64,000 nt of DNA, taken from positions 5,267,501 through 5,331,500 of the forward strand of contig NZ_CP039727.1 of the NCBI RefSeq assembly GCF_005154805.1, in the 5' to 3' direction. A program made the position numbers and the translations under genes. Below, piece by piece: positions 26,965 through 35,615 of the stretch. The number at the start of each line of letters is the position of its first letter. Position 1 is the first letter of the stretch. Source of the DNA: Bacillus sp. S3 (GTDB taxonomy: Bacteria > Bacillota > Bacilli > Bacillales > Cytobacillaceae). Below the pieces are notes generated by a model. It was not told the DNA's origin. It saw only the letters and a program-made list of their open reading frames with translations, and ran no database searches.

Positions 26965-27759
26965 TTGAAAAAAGGATCTCTACCATTATTATTGATAAGC
27001 CTATGCGTCCTTGTCATGTCAGGATGTTCGGCGAATCAGGATAAAAAAACACCCACATCATCACCTGAACAGAATGTTGAATTGACGATTTCCGCTGCGG
27101 CAAGCTTACAAGATGCATTGACAGAAATTACGGCAAATTTTTCAAAAAAATATCGCCAGATCAAAATCAACTACAATTTCGGTGCTTCCGGGGCATTGCA
27201 GCAGCAAATTTCACAAGGTGCACCTGTCGACCTCTTTTTCTCCGCTGCAGAAGATAAGTTTGATCAATTGGTCGCAGATGGCTTAATCGAAAAGGATCAG
27301 GGTATTGACCTTGTCGGCAATGAGTTGGTGCTCGTCGTTCCTAAGGATTCTACAAAGGGCATCAAAACGTTCGAAGACCTTCCAAAAGCAGACAAGCTTT
27401 CGATCGGTACCCCTGAATCTGTCCCCGCAGGCAATTATGCGAAAGAGACTCTTGGCAGCCTGAAGCTTTGGGGATCAGTTGAGGGGAAAGTTGTTTTTGC
27501 GAAGGACGTACGCCAAGTGCTTACATATGTAGAAACCGGGAATGTCGATGCCGGAATGGTCTATAAAACCGATGCGCTAACGTCGAAAAAAGTAGAAATC
27601 GCCGCTGCTGCAGACGAAAAGACCCATACCCCCATTGTCTACCCAGTCGGAGTGATCAAGACAAGTAGCCATCCAAAGGAAGCCATGTTATTCTATGACT
27701 ATCTGCAAACACCAGAAGCAATGAAAGTGTTTGAAAAATACGGATTTAAAGGACTGTAA
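26965..27759 (+). CDS. modA: Molybdate ABC transporter substrate-binding lipoprotein
   Basis: A 264-aa periplasmic-binding protein type II with a lipoprotein signal (LISLCVLVMSGCSANQD, Cys about residue 21). The ModA start of the mature fold is LTISAAASLQDALTEI, then NFGASGALQQQISQGAPVDLF. It captures molybdate or tungstate outside the membrane. The start is TTG with AAAGGAG seven bases upstream. A TATAAT at 26937-26942 may be its -10, though the -35 is poor. It precedes modB by nine bases. The cargo fits the downstream molybdoenzyme genes. Confidence 0.93.
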   Translation: MKKGSLPLLLISLCVLVMSGCSANQDKKTPTSSPEQNVELTISAAASLQDALTEITANFSKKYRQIKINYNFGASGALQQQISQGAPVDLFFSAAEDKFDQLVADGLIEKDQGIDLVGNELVLVVPKDSTKGIKTFEDLPKADKLSIGTPESVPAGNYAKETLGSLKLWGSVEGKVVFAKDVRQVLTYVETGNVDAGMVYKTDALTSKKVEIAAAADEKTHTPIVYPVGVIKTSSHPKEAMLFYDYLQTPEAMKVFEKYGFKGL

Positions 27760-27768
27760 AAAACAACC

Positions 27769-28431
27769 ATGACAGACCAGTTTTGGGATCCTGTAAAACT
27801 ATCGCTAGAGATTGCGGTTGTTTCAGGATGCATTGTGTTGCTTTTAGGATTATTTATCGGAAAGTGGATGGCGAAGGCACGATTCAAAGGGAAAGCCGTG
27901 CTCGAAACGATTTTCCTTTTACCGTTAGTGCTGCCGCCAACGGTTGTCGGCTTTTTACTGCTGGTGGTCTTTGGAAAGCAGAGTCCAGTCGGGCAATTTA
28001 TCGAATGGCTCTTCCATCAGCCCGTCATTTTCACCTGGTGGGCGGCGGTGATCGCCGCATTAATTGTCGCCTTCCCTCTTATGTACCAATCGGTTAAGAC
28101 CGGATTTGAAGGAGTCGATCGGGATGTGGAGGACGCCGCACGGGTTGACGGGGCGAATCGTTTTCAGCTATTTCTATTCGTTTCCATCCCGCTTGCAGGA
28201 AAGTCGATTATTTCAGGCGGAATTTTAAGCTTTGCCCGCGCTTTAGGTGAGTTTGGCGCCACATTGATGTTTGCCGGCAATATCCCCGGGAAAACACAAA
28301 CCATTCCGACAGCCATCTATGTCGCCATTGATTCAGGCAACATGCGGATGGCCTGGTTATGGGTCTTGTGCATGATCAGCATCTCTTTTCTGATGCTTGT
28401 CTGCGTTCAGCTCTCGAGGGGGAAAGGTTAA
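27769..28431 (+). CDS. modB: Molybdate ABC transporter permease
   Basis: A 220-aa permease with about five helices and the ABC-coupling EAA motif VEDAARVDGANRFQLFLFVS followed by IPLAGKSIISGG. LGEFGATLMFAGNIPGKTQT is typical of ModB/CysT. Its start lacks a clear ribosome site and probably relies on coupling to modA. No modC ATPase gene follows; instead copy C of a dispersed element and a terminator do. Confidence 0.92.
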   Translation: MTDQFWDPVKLSLEIAVVSGCIVLLLGLFIGKWMAKARFKGKAVLETIFLLPLVLPPTVVGFLLLVVFGKQSPVGQFIEWLFHQPVIFTWWAAVIAALIVAFPLMYQSVKTGFEGVDRDVEDAARVDGANRFQLFLFVSIPLAGKSIISGGILSFARALGEFGATLMFAGNIPGKTQTIPTAIYVAIDSGNMRMAWLWVLCMISISFLMLVCVQLSRGKG

Positions 28432-28436
28432 AAAGA

Positions 28437-28680
28437 AAAGCGGAAGCGCCCTGGTCAGCGGCGTATGGCCTCCTCGAAAAAGCTAACGCTTTTTCTTCGT
28501 GCGATGCCTATGCTGCCGAAGCGTTCCTTGTGGAGCGCTCCAACTGAGATAAAGGAAACACGGTGAGCCGGAGGCGAATCGATGTTGACTTATCGTAGGG
28601 CGGAGAGCGAAGGACACTAGCCGCTAGGGCGCTGGAGCTAGACATTTCTAAAAGTCGAAACTTATAAATTCTTATAATAA
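28437..28680. repeat. Dispersed structured element of about 240 bp, full copy C
   Basis: Starts AAAAGCGGAAGCGCCCTGGT and ends GGGCGCTGGAGCTAGACA plus a flank CTTATAAATTCTTATAA. The same flank borders copy D in inverted orientation at 35.4 kb, showing that it belongs to the element. It sits directly after modB. Confidence 0.85.
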
Positions 28681-28682
28681 AG

Positions 28683-28725
28683 AAACCCGTACCAGCAGTT
28701 GAGTGGTACGGGTTTACTTTTTTAA
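28683..28725. terminator. Terminator between modB and moeB
   Basis: AAACCCGTACCA/TGGTACGGGTTT stem with TTTTTT on the plus side; it serves convergent modB and moeB. Confidence 0.8.
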
Positions 28726-28738
28726 TAGCCAGCCTAAT

Positions 28739-29758
28739 TCACCCCAAAATCCGCTGATAAAGCGATTTAGCATGGGTTAAATCCTTTGTTCCATGAATGA
28801 GCGCGCGGCCGTCTTGAAAAATAACCATCCGCTCCCCGCCGATTTCTACCGACAACAAATATGGATTCCCTTTAACGGCATATCCAAGCCCGTTAAGCTG
28901 GCCCGCAAGCTGCTCCAGCGAGATCTGCCCAGCGGTGGATGGGCGGATTTGCACCGTATCGCGGCCGCACAGCACTGTCGTCTTTGTCATATTCTCATGA
29001 TCTAAATACGGATATGTCCGTTCCTCGCCGCAGGATAAGCAGCCGGCAAACTTTGCTTTCGACATTTTCAAGCTTGTATATTGATTCCGCCACACATCAA
29101 AGCTGACAAACGTGGTGCGGACCGCCTCCCAATCCTCAACAAGCATTTTTAGCGCCTCTGCTGTTTGGTGTGCAATCACCATTTGCACAGCAGGCGATAT
29201 TATTCCGCCGGTATCACAGGTCATTCCTTGAAGCGGGATCGTGCGTAATAGGCAATTTAAGCAAGGTGTTCTTCCAGGAATGATGGAAAAACTCATCCCA
29301 AAGCTGCCGACACAGGCACCGTAAATCCAGGGAATCTTGTATTTTTGGGAAATATCATTCATCAACATCCTAGTTTCGAAATTGTCGGTGGCGTCCAGCA
29401 TTAAATCGACACCGGCCGCAAGCTCCTCCATCATCTCAGGCGTTGCATCGCCGATGATTGCCCGAATTTCAACATCAGCATTAATCGCCCGCAAGCGTTT
29501 CTCCGCCGCCGCCGCCTTTGGGAGTTTCTCGGCAACGTCCTCTTCCGTGTAAAGCTGCTGGCGCTGCAGATTACTGGCTTCTACGTAATCGCGATCAACG
29601 ATGGTAATTTTGCCAACTCCTGCGCGCGTGAGAATTTCGGAACTGCCTGAGCCGAGGGCACCGGCACCAATGATCAGGACGTGCTTTTCCCTCATTTTCG
29701 CCTGCCCCTCTTTGCCGATTCCCGGAAAAAGAACTTGCCTTGAATATCGTTCATTCAT
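28739..29758 (-). CDS. moeB: Molybdopterin-synthase adenylyltransferase (MoeB/ThiF family)
   Basis: A 339-aa E1-like enzyme that adenylates the C-terminal Gly-Gly of MoaD. Seen: RYSRQVLFPGIGKEGQAKM, the nucleotide loop IIGAGALGSGSSEIL, zinc Cys pairs CLNC and CLSCGEE, and CDTGGIISPAVQMV. A C-terminal extension of about 75 residues (after residue 260) resembles a ubiquitin-like or degenerate rhodanese segment but has no clear active Cys. ThiS activation is possible too, but the moaD/moaE neighbours favour the Moco pathway. Confidence 0.88.
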   Translation of the reverse strand: MNERYSRQVLFPGIGKEGQAKMREKHVLIIGAGALGSGSSEILTRAGVGKITIVDRDYVEASNLQRQQLYTEEDVAEKLPKAAAAEKRLRAINADVEIRAIIGDATPEMMEELAAGVDLMLDATDNFETRMLMNDISQKYKIPWIYGACVGSFGMSFSIIPGRTPCLNCLLRTIPLQGMTCDTGGIISPAVQMVIAHQTAEALKMLVEDWEAVRTTFVSFDVWRNQYTSLKMSKAKFAGCLSCGEERTYPYLDHENMTKTTVLCGRDTVQIRPSTAGQISLEQLAGQLNGLGYAVKGNPYLLSVEIGGERMVIFQDGRALIHGTKDLTHAKSLYQRILG

Positions 29759-29857
29759 TTATGTTTGACCCCTTTCGAAAGAAAACCCGCCGGCCGGCGA
29801 GCTTTTAGGGTAAGGATTTTTTTTAAAAAGTATCTGCAAGGCACTGCGAGCAATCGA

Positions 29858-30000
29858 GAGTGCCCGTGACTGTTGTTTTTCTACTCTCGCGGGCACTGTG
29901 AACCTCTCTGAGTGCCCGTGTCTGTTGTTTTTCTACTCTCGCGGGCACTGTGAACCTCTTTTTATGACCGTTCGCCCAATTTCCTCGCTCCCACGGGCAC
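29858..30000. repeat. 52-bp GTGCCCG/CGGGCAC repeats between moaD and moeB
   Basis: GAGTGCCCG starts at 29858 and 29910, CTACTCTCGC at 29881 and 29933, CGGGCACTGTGAACC at 29890 and 29942: an exact 52-bp period. Each unit folds into a hairpin with arms GAGTGCCCG and CGGGCACT. A final CACGGGCAC ends at 30000. The trailing GAACCTC...ATGACCG links it to the 45-bp repeat at 13.0 kb. Confidence 0.88.
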
Positions 30001-30002
30001 AA

Positions 30003-30236
30003 TCACCCGCCGCTGACCGGAGGAATGAAGGCAATTTCGTCGCCGTCGCTGATCACTTCATCATTTGAGGCAAATTCCTCATTAATCGCGGTCATCACGG
30101 TTTCTAAGCGCGGCAGGTCATATCTCTCTGCTAACTCGGCCTTCAATTCAGCCACTGTTTTCCCGCTTGCGTCCAATGACAAGGATTCTTCCCCCACGGC
30201 ATCACGCAAATGAGCAAAAAATAATACTTTATTCAT
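30003..30236 (-). CDS. moaD: Molybdopterin synthase sulfur carrier subunit
   Basis: A 77-aa beta-grasp protein ending in IAFIPPVSGG; the terminal Gly-Gly is thiocarboxylated and donates sulfur to precursor Z. FFAHLRDAVGEESLSLDASG is the usual start. It overlaps moaE by eight bases, so the two subunits are made together. The stop is followed by a 52-bp repeat spacer before moeB. Confidence 0.94.
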   Translation of the reverse strand: MNKVLFFAHLRDAVGEESLSLDASGKTVAELKAELAERYDLPRLETVMTAINEEFASNDEVISDGDEIAFIPPVSGG

Positions 30237-30696
30237 CTAAATCACCTGCCTCAGGCTTGCCGCTTGGATAGGCGACCTTTTCAAGCTGGTCTCCAATCCA
30301 CGATTCGCCGTCTTCCCAATGCTCCTTCTTCCAGATTGGAACGATTTCCTTAATTCGTTCAATCGCATAGCGGTTCGCTTCATAGGAGTCAGCGCGGTGT
30401 GGCGTCGAAACTGCAATCACCACGGCAATATCGGTAATATCTAAACGCCCGACGCGATGGGTAATCGCCACCTTCGAACCGGCCCAGCGCTGTTCAATTT
30501 CCGCACCAATCTGCGAAAGTTTTTTCACTGCCATTGCTTCATACGCATCATAGATTAAAAACAAGGTCTTCTTGCCATGCGTTAATTCGCGGACCGTGCC
30601 GATGAAGGTGGTAATCGCACCTGCCTCGCGCTGGACCACCTTATCAATCACTGCTTGAATATCGATTGGTTCCTTTGAAATCTCGTAGTACTTCAA
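30229..30696 (-). CDS. moaE: Molybdopterin synthase catalytic subunit
   Basis: A 155-aa subunit that with MoaD converts cyclic pyranopterin monophosphate to molybdopterin. Seen: GAITTFIGTVRELTHGK, YDAYEAMAVKKLSQIG, the HRVGRLDITDIAV motif, and PIWKKEHWEDGESWIGDQ near the C-terminus with the Lys pair. The start is TTG placed right after the stop of the upstream moeA gene, with GAGGTG before it. Confidence 0.94.
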   Translation of the reverse strand: MKYYEISKEPIDIQAVIDKVVQREAGAITTFIGTVRELTHGKKTLFLIYDAYEAMAVKKLSQIGAEIEQRWAGSKVAITHRVGRLDITDIAVVIAVSTPHRADSYEANRYAIERIKEIVPIWKKEHWEDGESWIGDQLEKVAYPSGKPEAGDLDE

Positions 30697-32631
30697 TTAT
30701 TTCACCTCATCAGTCAAGCTCTTAGGCTCTGCATTTTCAACCACTTGGTAACCGCCGATTTTTTCAACCTGCTTACGGAAGGCTTCCGACTGAATAATCG
30801 CCAAAAGCAGCCTGCCGCTTTCACTTTCGTAAAAATCGCGTGTCATCACTAAGTCATATTCTTCATCGGCGACCGGAACAAAGTCCAAACCCATGGCCTT
30901 GGCCGCAGGGTAGATCCCGAGCCCGGCGCTGCACGCATCGCCGTTCACTTCTGCCGCTACGGCTAAGTGGGAGAACATTTCCCGATCATAGCCGGTAATC
31001 CCCTCCGGCACCAGGGCCGCCTCTTGCAACAGCAAATCAAACAGGATTCGCGTTCCTGCTCCTTTTTGACGGTTGACGAAGTTCGCCCCCGCCCGGACCA
31101 GGTCAGTCACGCCAGCGATTTCCAGGGGATTGCCTTTTGGCAGGATCCAGCCTTGCTTCCTTTTTAAAAAGGGATAAAGGATCACGTCTTTTCCCGCTAA
31201 CATTTTCTTTACGTATGAAACATTATATTGCTTTGTACTTGGGTCCAGCAAATGGATCCCCGCTACATGGGCCTCGCCTTTCCTAATTGCCATGATGCCG
31301 GCCATGCTGCCGACGTGGGAGGAGACGATTTTCATGTCGGTCCGTGCGCGTTTCAGCTCCGAAAATAATAGGTCAATCGTTAAATCGTGGCTGCCGCAAA
31401 AGACGATTGCCTGTTTGATTTCCTCCAGCGGGCGCAGCAGTTCGACTTCTGCTGTATCTCCCTGCTCATAGCCGATTACACTTGGCGGTACGATTAACAG
31501 GCCGTCTGCCCTGACATAGGACATCGTGACCCCGGCCGCCCTTGTCAGCGGGTTGGCGACAAATTGTCCATTCACCCAGCCGATATTCATTCGCACAAAG
31601 TCTTCGGCACCCATTGATGAGACAATGCGGCGGCCAAGTTTCACCTGAACCGTCTGTCTTTGCGGTTCAGGAATCCCCAAGTATTGACATACTAACGGAC
31701 GGACAAACCATTCCATCGCCAAATAGGCGGAAACCGGGTACCCCGGAACACCAACGACCATTTTTCCGTTTATTTTTCCTAAAACGGTTGGTTTCCCTGG
31801 CCGTGCGGCGACCCCATGAGTATAAACCTCGCCGATTTCTGCGATGATGTGGACCGTGAAGTCCTTCCTGCCTGCCGATGAGCCGGCATTGATGACAATA
31901 ATATCCGAGGTTTCGGCGGCTTCCAGCAGCGCCGCTTTAATCTTTTCCGGTTCGTCCTTCACAATCGGATGGAGCTTCGGCTCACCGCCCCATTCCTTGA
32001 TAAAACCGGAAAACACCGTACCATTAAATTCAATGATGTTTCCGGAAGACAGCTCCGCATTTGCTTCGACAAGCTCATTACCTGTCGGGATAATTGTCAC
32101 CACCGGTCTTTTGACAACCGGAACCACGAGCTGCTGTGCGGCGAGCAGCACGCCTAAATCCGCCGGACGCAGCGTATGTCCTTGAGGGAAGAGCATTTCC
32201 TCTTGGACGATATCCTCGCCAATCGGCCGGATATGCTGCCAAGGGGTGGCCGGCTCAATGATTTCAATCGTATCGTCATCCACCATATGTACATGTTCAA
32301 TCATAATCACGGCGTTGAATGGGGAGGGAATGGCATTCCCCGTATCAACAAAACAAAACTCCGTGCCTTTTTTGAGAAAAAGCGGATTTTGCTCATGCGC
32401 CTTGTAGGTGCTTTCAGCGATCACGGCAATTCCGTCCATTGCTGAGGCGTGGTAATGCGGCATCGAGACGCGTGCAAAGATCGGTTCAGCGGTCACACGT
32501 CCCAGTGCTTCAACGGCTGAAAGATACTCGATTTCAGGAGTTAGCTCAGAGGCTGCCAGTATTTCTTCACGTGCTTCCGCTCGGGGTTTGTCCTCTAAAT
32601 AAATTTTTCGCTTATATTGTGTATGTTCCAT
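30697..32631 (-). CDS. moeA: Molybdopterin molybdotransferase fused to a periplasmic-binding-like domain
   Basis: A 644-aa fusion. Residues about 1-405 are MoeA (RVSMPHYHASAMDGIAVIAE, DTGNAIPSPFNAVIM, the GSSAGRKDFTV and GVPGYPVSAYLAMEWF motifs), which inserts molybdate into adenylylated molybdopterin. Residues about 410-630 are a COG1910-type substrate-binding-like domain (FCGSHDLTIDLLFSELKRAR, HVGSMAGIMAIRKGEAHVAG, NRQKGAGTRILFDLLL). This second domain may bind molybdate, tungstate or pterin intracellularly; that is inference. It is followed by moaE without a gap and preceded 16 bp away by a second moeA. Confidence 0.92.
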   Translation of the reverse strand: MEHTQYKRKIYLEDKPRAEAREEILAASELTPEIEYLSAVEALGRVTAEPIFARVSMPHYHASAMDGIAVIAESTYKAHEQNPLFLKKGTEFCFVDTGNAIPSPFNAVIMIEHVHMVDDDTIEIIEPATPWQHIRPIGEDIVQEEMLFPQGHTLRPADLGVLLAAQQLVVPVVKRPVVTIIPTGNELVEANAELSSGNIIEFNGTVFSGFIKEWGGEPKLHPIVKDEPEKIKAALLEAAETSDIIVINAGSSAGRKDFTVHIIAEIGEVYTHGVAARPGKPTVLGKINGKMVVGVPGYPVSAYLAMEWFVRPLVCQYLGIPEPQRQTVQVKLGRRIVSSMGAEDFVRMNIGWVNGQFVANPLTRAAGVTMSYVRADGLLIVPPSVIGYEQGDTAEVELLRPLEEIKQAIVFCGSHDLTIDLLFSELKRARTDMKIVSSHVGSMAGIMAIRKGEAHVAGIHLLDPSTKQYNVSYVKKMLAGKDVILYPFLKRKQGWILPKGNPLEIAGVTDLVRAGANFVNRQKGAGTRILFDLLLQEAALVPEGITGYDREMFSHLAVAAEVNGDACSAGLGIYPAAKAMGLDFVPVADEEYDLVMTRDFYESESGRLLLAIIQSEAFRKQVEKIGGYQVVENAEPKSLTDEVK

Positions 32632-32647
32632 AACTCTCGGCGCCCCC

Positions 32648-33880
32648 TTACCTTGATGGAATCACAGGCACCCATTCACCCTGTGAAACTCCTTCTTTTT
32701 CTGAACTAATCTCAACCATGCCATCGCTTTTTACCAGTGTGGTAATTAAGCCGGATTTTCCGATAATCGGCTCGGCCCACCATTCGCCCTCGATTTCAAA
32801 CAGCCGGACGCGGATATAATCCGCTCGTCCCATGGAAGAAGGAATATTTTTTGTGATTTTTGCAAAAATCCGCTCTGGTTTGCGCTCAAGCTTTTCACCC
32901 TTCAGCTTTCGCAGAATCCGCTCGCCGAACAGTTTGAAAATAATCATCGCACTTGCCGGATGTCCTGGAAGGCCGATGACAGGCTTGCCGTTTGCCATGG
33001 CGAGAATCGTAGGTTTCCCCGGCTTAATTGAAATACCATGCACAAAAACCCCCGGCTCCCCTAAGGACTGAATCACATCTGTTGTGTAATCCTTCGCCCC
33101 GACAGAGCTGCCGCCGGAAAGGATTAAACAATCGACCTGTTCATAGAGCTCGGCAGCTTTTTGGCGAAATTCCTCAAAATCATCGCGGACAATCCCGCCG
33201 TATATCACTTCCACATTCCATTCATTTGCAAGTCCGGCAATCGTTAAATAGTTGATGTCGCGAATTTGCCCTTCTTGGAGAGTTTCCGTTTGATACGGAA
33301 CGATTTCATCCCCGGACGAGAGGTACCCGACCTTCAATTTGCGGTAGACGGGCACCTCGGCAATCCCTAACGAGGCGAGTGCTCCTAATTCCTGCGGCCT
33401 CAGCTTCGTCCCGGCCTCAAGGAGGGTTTCCCCTTCCTTAATATCTTCTCCCTTGCTGATCACATTTTCCCCAGGCGCAATTTGTTTATAGGTATTTAGC
33501 AAGCCGTCTAATTCCTCGCAATGTTCAATCATGATGACACTGTCACTGCCCTTTGGCATCATCCCGCCCGTAGGCACGTAAACGGCCGTTCCGTGACCCG
33601 CTTCGACCGCTGGGACTTCACCCATTTTTACTTCTCCAACAACGTTTAAGAAGCCTGGCATGGATTCAGAGGAACCATACGTATCCTTCGCACGGACGGC
33701 ATACCCGTCCACAGTTGAGCGATCAAAACTTGGCACATTTTCCTTTGCCTCCACAGGAGCCGCTAAAATAAAATGTAAGGCATCACCAAGTTCCTTAACC
33801 ACTGTTTGTTCGATTGCCGGTATGTTTTCCTCGATTAAGGCAAATGTTTCTTCAACTGTTTTTACTTTGAAAAATCGCAT
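32648..33880 (-). CDS. moeA: Molybdopterin molybdotransferase, stand-alone
   Basis: A 410-aa MoeA (FDRSTVDGYAVRAKDTYGSS, YVPTGGMMPKGSDSVIMIEH, LSGGSSVGAKDYTTDVI, IGLPGHPASAMIIFKLFGE). It inserts the metal into molybdopterin, like its fused neighbour, so the operon holds two copies. ATG 33880 (MRFFKVKT) was taken; ATG 33889 is only two bases from the GGGGG site. The order mobA-moeA-moeA suggests one transcript. Confidence 0.93.
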   Translation of the reverse strand: MRFFKVKTVEETFALIEENIPAIEQTVVKELGDALHFILAAPVEAKENVPSFDRSTVDGYAVRAKDTYGSSESMPGFLNVVGEVKMGEVPAVEAGHGTAVYVPTGGMMPKGSDSVIMIEHCEELDGLLNTYKQIAPGENVISKGEDIKEGETLLEAGTKLRPQELGALASLGIAEVPVYRKLKVGYLSSGDEIVPYQTETLQEGQIRDINYLTIAGLANEWNVEVIYGGIVRDDFEEFRQKAAELYEQVDCLILSGGSSVGAKDYTTDVIQSLGEPGVFVHGISIKPGKPTILAMANGKPVIGLPGHPASAMIIFKLFGERILRKLKGEKLERKPERIFAKITKNIPSSMGRADYIRVRLFEIEGEWWAEPIIGKSGLITTLVKSDGMVEISSEKEGVSQGEWVPVIPSR

Positions 33881-33904
33881 GGCTCCCATTTCCCCCTTGT
33901 AAAA

Positions 33905-34501
33905 TCAATCTGCCTCTGCCCACTTTTTCGCATCTTCATATTCATTTGGGTGATTCATATTGAAAAAGACCCGTTCGAGATCAAGATGGCTGTAAGACTG
34001 CAGCTCTGTTTCTGTTACGTATCGGACATTTAGTTGATCTAGTAAATGTTTCATTCGCAGCCGGCCAGCCTCAATACAGACAAGGGCTTCTGCTGCCGCA
34101 TTTTTGTGAAAAACAGCAAATAACGGGTGCTGCTTTCCATTGATGACAGGAACGACGGCATCATAATGGCCGCAGCTGGTGACAAGCACCTCGGCAAGCT
34201 CCGTGGAAACAAATGGCATATCACAGGCAACAATCACATTCACATCGTAGTCGGATGCAAGCAGACCGGCATGCACACCTGCAAGCGGCCCCATCCCCGG
34301 ATACTGGTCGGCCACCATTTTGAGTCCTAAAAATTCATATTGTTCAGAATCATTCGTTACTAGAATTATATCATCAAAGAGGAGTTTTAGCTTGTCTGCC
34401 ATACTTTCAATAGTGGTTTTCTCATTAATTTTTAGCAGCGCCTTATTTGTGCCCATCCGGCTTGATTTTCCGCCTGCTAAAATAATCGCTGCAGCTTTCA
34501 T
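33905..34501 (-). CDS. mobA: Molybdenum cofactor guanylyltransferase
   Basis: A 198-aa nucleotidyltransferase that joins GMP to Mo-molybdopterin to form the bis-MGD cofactor used by formate dehydrogenase. Seen: AAIILAGGKSSRMGTNKALL, YPGMGPLAGVHAGL and VIVACDMPFVSTELAE. AAGGAG lies upstream of the ATG. Its presence in the operon matches the DMSO-reductase-family enzyme FdhA. Confidence 0.94.
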   Translation of the reverse strand: MKAAAIILAGGKSSRMGTNKALLKINEKTTIESMADKLKLLFDDIILVTNDSEQYEFLGLKMVADQYPGMGPLAGVHAGLLASDYDVNVIVACDMPFVSTELAEVLVTSCGHYDAVVPVINGKQHPLFAVFHKNAAAEALVCIEAGRLRMKHLLDQLNVRYVTETELQSYSHLDLERVFFNMNHPNEYEDAKKWAEAD

Positions 34502-34515
34502 GTTTTTAACGCTCC

Positions 34516-35325
34516 TTACTGTTCCGTTTTCTTCTCTCCAACCGCAGTATACCCATTCTCTTGGGCAACAAAATCTAGATGAATAGAGTTTAAATCCAGT
34601 AATGCCGCTGAAGGTTTCGCGATATATTGGCGTGTATCAATAATTTTAATATAGCCGTTGCACTCTTCGCAAACTTGAATTTGGGAGGTGACATCCCCTT
34701 CAATCGTAAAAAATTGAATCGTTTTATGGTCCTCATTGCCGCAGTGCGAGCATTCTAAGCGCTTTGCATGCCAGTGGGCAAGGCAGCGCGGACAATGGAT
34801 AACCTTTTTCCCTTCCTCCTCAAGAGATGCCAATCTTACCGGCTCGCCGCAAACAGGGCATCCAGCCCCTGGCACGGCACGGTGGATCCCAGCCTGAACC
34901 TTTTCTGCTGTCAATTGCAGGTATGGACGAAGCGCGGTTTCAGCAAGAAATTGCGGGATCCATTCTTGCAGGCTATGTTCTTCTGCAAAACTTGCAAAAT
35001 AAAGGTGGTTGAACGAGCTTGCCTCTTCGATCCAGCGAATTGCCGTTTCTTCATTAAGAAGGCTATGAATGTCTGCTAGTTTTGCCTCAAGTTCCGGATT
35101 ATATTTCACAAGTAAGTCATTTATTTCCTCTATCCACTGTAAAAATAGTGAAATTTCAAAATCGATCGCCGTTAACGCGGCGGCCGGCACCCCTGCTCCC
35201 ATTGCAGCCTGATCAAGATTCGGTCTAATGGTTTCCGGGTCAAGCTGCAGCTTCCACTTTTCCTGAAGCCTGACGATTTCCTTGTGCAGTTCCTGATATT
35301 CTTTTGAAACAACAGATTTAATCAT
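34516..35325 (-). CDS. fdhE: Formate dehydrogenase accessory protein FdhE
   Basis: A 269-aa accessory protein for formate dehydrogenase assembly. The C-terminal half holds four Cys pairs of rubredoxin type: GCPVCGEPV, HCPRCLAHW, ECSHCGNED and VCEECNGYI. E. coli FdhE binds iron through such motifs and acts on the exported enzyme. The N-terminal helical half is typical. It is separated from the structural fdh genes by repeat copy D and a hairpin, so it may have separate expression. Confidence 0.88.
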   Translation of the reverse strand: MIKSVVSKEYQELHKEIVRLQEKWKLQLDPETIRPNLDQAAMGAGVPAAALTAIDFEISLFLQWIEEINDLLVKYNPELEAKLADIHSLLNEETAIRWIEEASSFNHLYFASFAEEHSLQEWIPQFLAETALRPYLQLTAEKVQAGIHRAVPGAGCPVCGEPVRLASLEEEGKKVIHCPRCLAHWHAKRLECSHCGNEDHKTIQFFTIEGDVTSQIQVCEECNGYIKIIDTRQYIAKPSAALLDLNSIHLDFVAQENGYTAVGEKKTEQ

Positions 35326-35352
35326 CGTTGTCGCACCTCATTCTATTGGTTT

Positions 35353-35397
35353 TTAAAAGGAATGGCTGTCAATTTGTTCGACAGCCATCCTTTTTTA
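35353..35397. terminator. Hairpin between the cytochrome b subunit and fdhE
   Basis: AAAAGGAATGGCTGTC/GACAGCCATCCTTTTTT is a strong stem with T runs usable in both directions. On the minus strand it lies between the fdh structural genes and fdhE and may reduce read-through. Confidence 0.6.
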
Positions 35398-35398
35398 C

Positions 35399-35579
35399 AT
35401 TATAAGAATTTATAAGTTTCGTCTTTGAGAAATGTCCAGCTCCAGCGCCCTAGCGGCTAGTGTCCTTCGCTCTCCGCCCTACGATAAGTCAACATCGGTT
35501 TGCTCCGCTCACCGTGTTTCCTTTATCTCAGTTGGAGCGCTCCAGGCCATACGCCGCTAACCAGGGCGCTTGCGCTTTT
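35399..35579. repeat. Dispersed structured element, internally deleted copy D (inverted)
   Basis: It is inverted relative to copies A and C. It keeps both ends and the CTTATCGTAGGGCGGAGAGC region but lacks the segment between CGTATGGCCT and GGAGCGCTCC. The outer flank TTATAAGAATTTATAAG is shared with copy C. Confidence 0.85.
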
Positions 35580-35615
35580 CTTAATATAAAATTTACTTGA
35601 ATGGATGTATATCTA

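Noticed and set aside
28739..29758. thiF (thiamine) assignment for the adenylyltransferase
   Set aside because: No thiS, thiG or other thiamine genes are near; moaD and moaE are directly upstream, so MoeB is the better call.
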